Source: an uncultured Bdellovibrio sp. (GTDB taxonomy: Bacteria > Bdellovibrionota > Bdellovibrionia > Bdellovibrionales > Bdellovibrionaceae). Taken from it: 5,139 nucleotides of DNA. The position numbers were made by a program, and so were the translations under genes. This document shows, piece by piece, positions 1 to 5,139 of this stretch (within the stretch, counting starts at the first letter, position 1; every line of letters starts with the position of its first letter). Under the pieces are notes generated by a model that saw only the letters and a program-made list of their open reading frames with translations, was not told where the DNA came from and ran no database searches. The DNA is taken from positions 1 to 5,139 of the forward strand of contig CAMLMF010000220.1 of assembly GCA_946480995.1 (NCBI GenBank), written 5' to 3'.

Positions 1-1273
1 CTTTTCTGAAGCCGATGGTGTCAGAGCTTCTGAACTTGAAACAGAGTTCGCAGAACTGAATGGCTGGGAGGCTGAGGCCGAAGCGGGCGTGATGCTTGCG
101 GGCCTAGGAATTTCCGATGAGCTGCACGGCAAAGAAATGAAAGATCTAGATCCTGGTGACAAGGTCAAAGTTCTATTGGCGCAAGCGTTGTTTGGTCAAC
201 CAGACATTTTACTACTGGATGAGCCAACGAATCACTTGGATATCTATGCGATCCAGTGGCTTGAAAACTTTTTGTTAAATTTTGAAAACACTGTGATCGT
301 TGTTTCCCATGATCGCTATTTCTTAAACAAAGTCTGCACACACATGGCGGACATTGATTTTAATAAAGTCACAGTTTTCTCTGGCAACTATGAATTCTGG
401 CGTCAAGCCACAGAATTAAGTCAGCGCCTGCGCGCCGACCAACGTAAACGCAATGAAGAAAAAGCCGAAGATCTAAAAAGCTTTATCCAACGTTTTAGTG
501 CCAATGCCTCTAAATCGCGTCAGGCATCGTCTCGTCAAAAACAACTAGAGAAACTTGATTTAGGCGACTTGCCTGTGTCGACTCGCCGTCAACCCTTTGT
601 CGGCTTTGATCCAAAACGCGAAGCTGGCAACGATATTTTGACGGTGCAAGGTCTGACGAAAACAATCAATGGCGAAAAGCTTTTGGACAATGTCAGCTTC
701 ACTTTAAAGAAAACCGACAAGGTTGTGCTTTTAGGTCGTAATGACGTTGCGAAAACAGTTTTACTTGATATCTTAGCGGGCGACATGGAACCAGATTCTG
801 GAACAGTCACTTGGGGTATCACGACTACGCGCAGTTACTTCCCGACTGACAACTCTCGTTACTTTGAAAGCGCTTCGGGCACTTTGGTGGACTGGTTGCG
901 TGAATATTCTGAAGACAAAGACGAGTCGTTCTTACGCGGCTTCTTAGGAAAAATGCTTTTCAGTGGCGAAGACGCTTTAAAAAGCCCGAAGGTTCTTTCT
1001 GGAGGCGAAAAAGTTCGCTGCATGTTCTCTAAGATGATGCTTTCAGGTGCCAATGTTTTGTTACTTGATGGCCCGACGGCGCATTTAGATTTAGAAAGTA
1101 TTTCGGCCGTGAATGAAGGCGTTAAGCGCTTTAAAGGCACGGTCATCTTTACGTCCCATGACCATGAGTTCGTACAAACGGTAGCCAATCGTATTATTGA
1201 AATCGATGGCCGTGTGGTGGAAGATCTGAACGTCACATACGATGAATACATCGAGTCGAAGAAGCCACAATGA
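1..1273 (+). CDS. ABC-F family ATPase, translation-associated (YkpA/YbiT type), 5' end missing
   Basis: Soluble twin-ATPase protein of the ABC-F class. Members bind the ribosomal E site and help stalled or idle ribosomes; they have no membrane segments and are not transporters. The frame is open from base 2, giving 423 visible codons of a family usually near 530, so roughly 110 residues, including the first Walker A, lie upstream. The GTG at 89 is an internal valine codon, not a start: the residues before it match the family's 'ELNGWEAEAEAG' segment. Seen in order: first signature LDPGDKVKVLLAQAL (about 146-190), Walker B LLLDEPTNHLD (212-241), H-loop SHDRYFLN (from 305), a charged inter-domain linker (about 400-630), and a second domain with degenerate Walker A GRNDVAKT (734-757), signature LSGGEKVRC (995-1021), Walker B LLLDGPTAHLD (1061-1093) and H-loop SHDHEF (from 1154). 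The usual catalytic Glu of the second Walker B is Gly (1070-1072) and the usual Asn of PTNHLD is Ala. The DxAKT form of the second Walker A is, from memory, common in YkpA-type proteins. Its stop overlaps the next start. Family is certain; the exact subfamily is less so. Confidence 0.95.
   Translation, partial: FSEADGVRASELETEFAELNGWEAEAEAGVMLAGLGISDELHGKEMKDLDPGDKVKVLLAQALFGQPDILLLDEPTNHLDIYAIQWLENFLLNFENTVIVVSHDRYFLNKVCTHMADIDFNKVTVFSGNYEFWRQATELSQRLRADQRKRNEEKAEDLKSFIQRFSANASKSRQASSRQKQLEKLDLGDLPVSTRRQPFVGFDPKREAGNDILTVQGLTKTINGEKLLDNVSFTLKKTDKVVLLGRNDVAKTVLLDILAGDMEPDSGTVTWGITTTRSYFPTDNSRYFESASGTLVDWLREYSEDKDESFLRGFLGKMLFSGEDALKSPKVLSGGEKVRCMFSKMMLSGANVLLLDGPTAHLDLESISAVNEGVKRFKGTVIFTSHDHEFVQTVANRIIEIDGRVVEDLNVTYDEYIESKKPQ
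1258..1273 (+). promoter_or_regulatory. Translational coupling site (weak ribosome binding site plus ATGA stop/start overlap)
   Basis: The ABC-F stop TGA (1271-1273) and the next gene's ATG (1270-1272) share the sequence ATGA. A purine-rich GAAGAAG at 1258-1264 lies 5 bases before the ATG and is the only Shine-Dalgarno-like element there. This arrangement usually means that terminating ribosomes re-initiate on the downstream gene, so the two proteins are probably made together. The coupling is inferred; the overlap is seen directly. Confidence 0.7.
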
Positions 1274-2115
1274 TTCAAATTGGACGATTTAATAAATTGA
1301 AAGTTGTAAAGCACGTCGATTTCGGCGTCTTCCTTGATGGCGAAGACGACGGTGAAATCCTTTTGCCTTTGCGCTATATGCCCGAACAGTGCGATGTCGG
1401 TGACGAAGTGAACGTCTTTGTGATGTTCGATTCTGAAGACCGCCTGATGGCCACAACGGAAGTACCTAAAGCCATGGTCGGAGACTTTGCTTTATTAAAA
1501 GTCGTTGCCGTTGAAAAAGTGGGTGCCTTCTTGGACTGGGGCTTAGCCAAAGACTTATTTTTGCCCTATGCCGAACAAATCCATGCTCCGCGTGTGGGCC
1601 AAGACATCTTAGTTTATCTTTACACTGACAAAAGCGACCGTATCTCTGCGTCGATGCGTTTAGACCGCTACACACAGAAGGCTCCGCCTGAATTAAAAAA
1701 TGGCGACGAGGTTGATTTACTGATTACCGGCAAAACCGATCTGGGCTTTAAAGCGATTGTGAACAACTGCTGCCAAGGTTTGCTATTTACGAATGAAGTT
1801 TTTCAACCTTTACACTATGGACAAAAAACCAAAGGCTTTATTAAAACCGTGCGCCCGGATGGTAAGTTAGACATCATTCTGCAAAAGACCGAAAAGGTCG
1901 GCCACAAAGCCGCAGATGATGTCGGTCCTTTGATCTTAGAACAATTAATTAAAAATTCTGGCTTCCTTGCAATCAATGACAAAACTCCCCCGGAAACGAT
2001 CTATAAACTTTTTGGCGTGAGCAAAAAGAAATACAAGATTGCCTTGGGTGGACTGTACAAAAAACGTTTGATCACCGTTGATGACGACGGCATTCGTTTG
2101 GTCGCCAAGAAGTAA
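1270..2115 (+). CDS. cvfB: S1-domain RNA-binding protein, CvfB/YitL-like
   Basis: Complete 281-residue protein, close to the roughly 280-300 usual for the CvfB/YitL family. Members are cytoplasmic RNA-binding proteins made of three S1-like OB folds and a C-terminal winged helix; in Staphylococcus aureus CvfB affects virulence-gene expression, but a molecular role is not settled. Seen here: an N-terminal OB segment (residues 1-61, with DFGVFLDGEDDGEILLP), a second with the hallmark VGAFLDWGLAKDLFLP (84-99), a third (about 144-206, GDEVDLLI through DGKLDIIL), and a winged-helix-like tail (about 219-278) with PPETIYKLFGVSKKKYKIA and a final KKRLITVDDDGIRLV strand pair. There is no signal peptide or membrane segment. 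The ATG at 1270 is chosen because the family N-terminus (QIGRFNKLKVVKHVDFG) begins right there. An adjacent Cys pair (167-168) sits in the third domain with no evident metal site. The gene lies between an ABC-F protein and HflX, which suggests a translation-linked job. Family assignment is firm; function is inferred. Confidence 0.92.
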   Translation: MIQIGRFNKLKVVKHVDFGVFLDGEDDGEILLPLRYMPEQCDVGDEVNVFVMFDSEDRLMATTEVPKAMVGDFALLKVVAVEKVGAFLDWGLAKDLFLPYAEQIHAPRVGQDILVYLYTDKSDRISASMRLDRYTQKAPPELKNGDEVDLLITGKTDLGFKAIVNNCCQGLLFTNEVFQPLHYGQKTKGFIKTVRPDGKLDIILQKTEKVGHKAADDVGPLILEQLIKNSGFLAINDKTPPETIYKLFGVSKKKYKIALGGLYKKRLITVDDDGIRLVAKK

Positions 2116-2136
2116 GCAGATAACTGCAACAAAAAT

Positions 2137-2141
2137 AGGTG
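2137..2141 (+). promoter_or_regulatory. Ribosome binding site of hflX
   Basis: AGGTG lies only 4 bases before the hflX ATG at 2146, a rather short spacing, within the 30-base gap after the cvfB stop. It supports this ATG, which is also the first possible ATG, GTG or TTG start in this frame after the in-frame TAA at 2113-2115. No promoter or terminator is evident in the gap, so hflX is probably transcribed together with the upstream genes. Confidence 0.6.
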
Positions 2142-2145
2142 TCTT

Positions 2146-3576
2146 ATGGACTTGTTGAACGATGAAAAACCCTTAAACGCCCTGCTGGTCGGCATTCAGT
2201 TACCAAAAGTTTCTGAAGTTGAAATGAAAGCCTCCCTGGCAGAGCTTGCCCGCTTAGTGACTACTTTAGGTTACAACGTTATTGGCGAAACGTCCCAGCG
2301 TCGTCAGTCAGAACGCAAAGCCACTGTATTTGGTGAAGGTAAGCTTAAAGAAATCGCCACGTGGACTGGTGGCACGGGTGTCGTCGGACCAACGTTCGTT
2401 AAGAAAAAACATAAGGCAGCTTTAAAGTTTAAAAAAGACGAAGATGAAGACGATTTCGAAGACGTCGATTTAGATGCGGACCTGGATTACACCGAAGAGG
2501 CTGAAGACCCGAATGATCTTGGCACAGCCGCGCCCGCGAAAAAAGAAATGGCGCAAGTGATTGTCGTCGACAGTGAACTGTCACCTTCCCAGATCCGCAA
2601 CTTAGAAAGCGCCACGGGGGCTCAAGTTTTAGATCGTACAGGTGTGATTATTGAAATCTTCAGTCGCCACGCCCGCACACGCACGGCGCGCTTGCAGGTT
2701 GAAATCGCTAAACTGACTTACGTAGCTCCGCGCTTACGCGAAGTCGGTGGTGGCGAAGACCGCGGCGGCGGCGGCATCGGCGGTAAAGGTGCCGGTGAAT
2801 CCAGCATCGAATTAGATCGTCGTAAAATCCGCGATCGCATCAAAGAACTTAAAAAAGAGTTTGCTTCAATTGCTCAGGAACACGATGTGCGCCGTTCACG
2901 CCGCGAACAAGAAATCACCGTGGCCCTGGTAGGTTACACCAATGCCGGGAAGTCTTCGTTGATGCGAGCTTTAACTGGCAGTGATGTTTTAGTAGCTGAT
3001 AAGTTGTTTGCGACTTTAGATACGACAGTGCGTATCTTGTATCCAGAAACAAAACCTAAGATTTTAGTCTCTGACACCGTGGGCTTTATCAAAAAATTGC
3101 CACACGATCTGGTCGCTTCATTTAAATCCACTTTGGATGAAGCTTCGAACGCTTCACTATTACTGTATGTGGTGGACGTGGCCGATCCAACCTTCCGTTC
3201 CCAACTGGAAGTGACTCGTTCCGTATTGAATGAAGTCGGAGCTGGTGGCATCGACAATATTTTGATCTTAAATAAAGTCGACAAAGTTCCTGAAGAAGCC
3301 TTAACGGCTTTGAAGGCAGAATTCCCAGAAGCTATCTTTATGTCGTCAATCAATGAAGAGCATGTTGCAAACTTGCGCTTGCATCTAGTAAAGCATTTTG
3401 AAACGGCGATGGTCGACCAAGACTTGTTCATCCCTTACGATGTACAAGGTGCGATTGGTGATATTCGTGCGAAATTGCGTGTTTTAGGTGAATCTTACGA
3501 TGAGCGCGGCGTGACTTTAAAAGTTCGCGCCCACGCTGACGATGTGAAACGTATCCGCACTCGTTACGGGATCTAG
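2146..3576 (+). CDS. hflX: Ribosome-associated GTPase HflX, with a charged insertion in the N-terminal domain
   Basis: HflX is a cytoplasmic GTPase that binds the large ribosomal subunit and splits stalled or stress-arrested 70S ribosomes. The 476-residue product is longer than the usual 400-430. Seen in order: N-terminal HflX domain (about 10-200) with ALLVGIQLP, the GEGKLKEIA strand and SELSPSQIRNLE; a glycine-rich loop (about 200-226) ending in ELDRR; a basic helical segment (227-255); then the G domain with G1 GYTNAGKS (263-270), switch I FATLDTT (288-294), G3 DTVGF (310-314), G4 NKVD (376-379) and a G5-like SSIN (400-403); then a C-terminal domain (about 425-476). All nucleotide-binding motifs are intact, so the enzyme should be active. 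Oddities: residues about 72-136 replace the roughly ten residues usually found between the GxGKxxEI strand and the next strand. This segment is lysine-rich (86-97), then strongly acidic (16 Asp/Glu among residues 98-121). The glycine loop reads GGIGGKGAGESS where the common form is close to GGIGxRGPGETQ. The gene ends in a hairpin and overlaps the convergent helicase gene by 4 bases. Confidence 0.96.
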   Translation: MDLLNDEKPLNALLVGIQLPKVSEVEMKASLAELARLVTTLGYNVIGETSQRRQSERKATVFGEGKLKEIATWTGGTGVVGPTFVKKKHKAALKFKKDEDEDDFEDVDLDADLDYTEEAEDPNDLGTAAPAKKEMAQVIVVDSELSPSQIRNLESATGAQVLDRTGVIIEIFSRHARTRTARLQVEIAKLTYVAPRLREVGGGEDRGGGGIGGKGAGESSIELDRRKIRDRIKELKKEFASIAQEHDVRRSRREQEITVALVGYTNAGKSSLMRALTGSDVLVADKLFATLDTTVRILYPETKPKILVSDTVGFIKKLPHDLVASFKSTLDEASNASLLLYVVDVADPTFRSQLEVTRSVLNEVGAGGIDNILILNKVDKVPEEALTALKAEFPEAIFMSSINEEHVANLRLHLVKHFETAMVDQDLFIPYDVQGAIGDIRAKLRVLGESYDERGVTLKVRAHADDVKRIRTRYGI

Positions 3577-3589
3577 TCTTTAGATCCCG
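3567..3589. terminator. Hairpin spanning the convergent gene ends, possible bidirectional terminator
   Basis: A perfect 9-bp inverted repeat is present: CGGGATCTA (3567-3575), loop GTCTT (3576-3580), TAGATCCCG (3581-3589). It contains both stop codons of the convergent genes: hflX TAG at 3574-3576, and the helicase TAG on the other strand (CTA at 3573-3575). Neither strand has a T tract after the stem, so it is not a textbook Rho-independent terminator; it could instead stabilise 3' ends or assist Rho. Its position at the junction supports a 3'-end role for both transcripts. The structure is seen directly; its function is inferred. Confidence 0.5.
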
Positions 3590-5139
3590 CATCGACTGCG
3601 GCAATGGCGGTCGTGCCCAATAACAAATCAAAGTCTTCTTTTGTTAAAGCGCCGCTGCCAGGGCCAAGATCTTCATCTTTTTCTGACGTCGTAAACAGAG
3701 TTTGGAATTTTCTGTCTTTACGCGTTTTCAAAAGCTCCATTTTTTCTTCTAAGGATTCATGCATAATATAGCGGAACACCTGCACGGCCTTGCTTTGTCC
3801 TAAACGATGCGCACGGTCCGTGGCTTGGTTTTCCACCGATGGATTCCACCATGGCTCTAGATGGAATACGTAGCTTGCTTTGGTTAAGTTCAGACCCACT
3901 CCGCCCGTTTTCAAAGTCATGACTAAAACCGCCCCACCTTTGGTGTTGTTAAAATCTGCTAAGATTTTTTGGCGCTGCTTAGTTGGCACTCCACCATGCA
4001 AGGCAAACACAGGGATGCCCGCTTTGCTTAACAAAGACACCGTGTGTTCAAGCGTTTGTAAGAACTGGGTAAAGACCAAAGCACTTTCGCCGGATTCCAC
4101 AATTTCTTGCAAAGAATCTAACAGTGCTTCTAATTTTGGTGGAATACGATCGTAACGAACATTTGGCAACGCCGCCGGATCCGAACACGCTTGGCGCAGA
4201 CGCAGTAACGCCGTCAACATTTGCAGCTGAATACTGCCCGTGGTTTGTGTCAGCATGCTTTCTTGCACCTTTTGGTTATACGACAAAGCGATATCACGAT
4301 AGATTTCACGCTGACGTTCTTCAAAGGCAATGCTGATTTTGGTTTCTTGCTTTTCAGGCAACTGATCTAAGATTTCTTTTTTCGTCCGACGCAGAAGCAA
4401 TGGCTTCATTTTAAGTTTTAAGTCTTCAATCTCTTCGCGAGTCACCATTTCAGTATTTACGAACTGGCGACGGAAGTCTTCGATCTTGCCAAGACTGCCT
4501 GGCACAAGCAAATCCACCAAAGAATAGAACTCACCATAGTGATTTTCCATTGGTGTACCCGTTAGACAGATTTTAAAGCGTGCCGCCAAGGCCCGCGCAG
4601 AACTTGTCCGTTTGGTCGTAATATTTTTTAGATTTTGTGCTTCATCAAAAATCGCCACATTCCATTTGTACTGGCTTAGGAAACTTTCATGTTCCATCAA
4701 CAGACCATAGGTCGTCAGTAAAACCACGTCTTCGCGGGATTCCATTTTTTTGCCCACTTTAGGCAAATCCTTGGAGTTAAAGACCATCAAAGGTAATTTT
4801 TCGGTGAACTTTTCAACTTCACTTTGCCAGTTAAAGATCAAAGACGAAGGCACGATGATAAGAACTTTACCTAGCTCTTCTTTAACGCGCAGGTCTTCTA
4901 AGAATGTGATGGTCTGTAAGGTTTTTCCCAGACCCATATCATCTGCAAGTAACGCCCCCAAATGGAGATTATAAAGATCCTGCAACCAATGAAAGCCCTT
5001 AATTTGATACGGTTTTAAATCGGCTTTAACCGTTGTCGGCACTTCTGCGGCCCGCTGACTTTCACCCATGCTGTCATAAAACGCGCACAGTTTTTTCCAT
5101 TGCTCGTCGCCACGGATGCCGACACCTGAAGCGCGCAAG
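3573..5139 (-). CDS. SNF2-family DNA helicase/ATPase (SWI/SNF type), 5' end missing
   Basis: C-terminal 521 residues of a SNF2-family ATPase, a superfamily 2 motor that translocates on double-stranded DNA and remodels DNA-protein complexes. The frame is open to the window edge; its outermost TTG (5136-5138) is probably an internal Leu codon, and bacterial members usually carry several hundred more N-terminal residues, sometimes with a SWIM zinc finger. Counting from that codon: LKPYQIKGFHWL (41-52), motif I DDMGLGKT (66-73), motif Ia IIVPSSLIFNW (94-104), motif II DEAQ (165-168), motif III LTGTPMEN (192-199), the LLLRRTKKEILDQLP segment (247-261), motif IV ALVFTQF (353-359), HGG (381-383), motif V TGGVGLNL (411-418) and motif VI QATDRAHRLGQ (438-448). 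All are intact. The tail ends in LTKEDFDLLLG (498-508), a common finish for this family, then a short Ala/Asp-rich end. It converges on hflX with a 4-base overlap and is a separate transcription unit. The true start and N-terminal domains cannot be seen. A role in repair, transcription recycling or defence cannot be decided from this part. Confidence 0.95.
   Translation of the reverse strand, partial: LRASGVGIRGDEQWKKLCAFYDSMGESQRAAEVPTTVKADLKPYQIKGFHWLQDLYNLHLGALLADDMGLGKTLQTITFLEDLRVKEELGKVLIIVPSSLIFNWQSEVEKFTEKLPLMVFNSKDLPKVGKKMESREDVVLLTTYGLLMEHESFLSQYKWNVAIFDEAQNLKNITTKRTSSARALAARFKICLTGTPMENHYGEFYSLVDLLVPGSLGKIEDFRRQFVNTEMVTREEIEDLKLKMKPLLLRRTKKEILDQLPEKQETKISIAFEERQREIYRDIALSYNQKVQESMLTQTTGSIQLQMLTALLRLRQACSDPAALPNVRYDRIPPKLEALLDSLQEIVESGESALVFTQFLQTLEHTVSLLSKAGIPVFALHGGVPTKQRQKILADFNNTKGGAVLVMTLKTGGVGLNLTKASYVFHLEPWWNPSVENQATDRAHRLGQSKAVQVFRYIMHESLEEKMELLKTRKDRKFQTLFTTSEKDEDLGPGSGALTKEDFDLLLGTTAIAAVDAGSKD

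Noticed and set aside
859..1314. 151-codon open frame on the - strand opposite the ABC-F gene
   Set aside because: It lies wholly opposite well-conserved ABC-F and CvfB coding sequence, and its translation has no recognisable domain; it is a shadow frame.
2113..2148. cvfB and hflX are in the same frame, separated by a TAA and 10 sense codons, raising possible stop-codon readthrough into a fusion
   Set aside because: hflX has its own AGGTG site and family-typical N-terminus, and no readthrough signal is recognisable; one in three gene pairs would be in frame by chance.
2746..2797. G-rich run as a possible G-quadruplex
   Set aside because: The G runs are almost all only two long and are explained by glycine codons of the HflX loop.
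2934..3431. 165-codon open frame on the - strand opposite the HflX G domain
   Set aside because: It is opposite the strongly conserved GTPase motifs and its product is low-complexity and unlike any family I know; a shadow frame.
3587..3601. Small 5-bp inverted repeat CCGCA/TGCGG just beyond the main hairpin
   Set aside because: Short, overlaps the main stem and lies inside helicase coding sequence; expected by chance.
3880..4336. Open frames on the + strand within the helicase gene
   Set aside because: The - strand holds intact SNF2 motifs throughout this stretch, so these are shadows.
5067..5069. ATG on the - strand as a possible true start of the SNF2 gene
   Set aside because: The frame stays open to the window edge and bacterial SNF2 proteins usually have long N-terminal regions, so the gene most likely continues outside the window.

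Overview
The window looks like ordinary chromosomal coding DNA from a bacterium of intermediate G+C. Nothing in it suggests a mobile element, prophage, CRISPR array or RNA gene. The protein variants and the gene set (a YkpA/YbiT-type ABC-F protein, a CvfB-type S1 protein, an HflX with a modified glycine loop, and a SNF2 helicase) fit a Bdellovibrio-like or other deltaproteobacterial-type lineage. That placement is an impression from protein style, not a computed assignment. Coding density is close to 100%: the only intergenic stretch is 30 bases.

Layout: on the + strand, positions 1-1273 hold the 3' four-fifths of an ABC-F ATPase whose start lies before the window. It overlaps by 4 bases (ATGA) with a complete CvfB/YitL-like S1-domain RNA-binding protein gene (1270-2115). 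After a 30-base gap comes a complete hflX GTPase gene (2146-3576). On the - strand, converging on hflX, is the 3' part of a SNF2-family helicase gene (3573 to the window edge), which keeps its whole ATPase core but lacks its 5' end. The two convergent genes overlap by 4 bases at a CTAG palindrome. This lies in a perfect 9-bp hairpin that is the only terminator-like structure seen.

How the genes fit together: the three + strand genes are probably one transcription unit with a translation/ribosome theme. ABC-F proteins act at the ribosomal E site, S1-domain proteins bind RNA, and HflX splits or rescues stalled ribosomes. The SNF2 helicase is a separate transcription unit with no evident functional tie. 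No clearly new system is visible. The points most worth a second look are the shared-stop hairpin, a basic-then-acidic insertion in the HflX N-terminal domain, and the loss of the catalytic glutamate in the second ABC-F nucleotide-binding domain.
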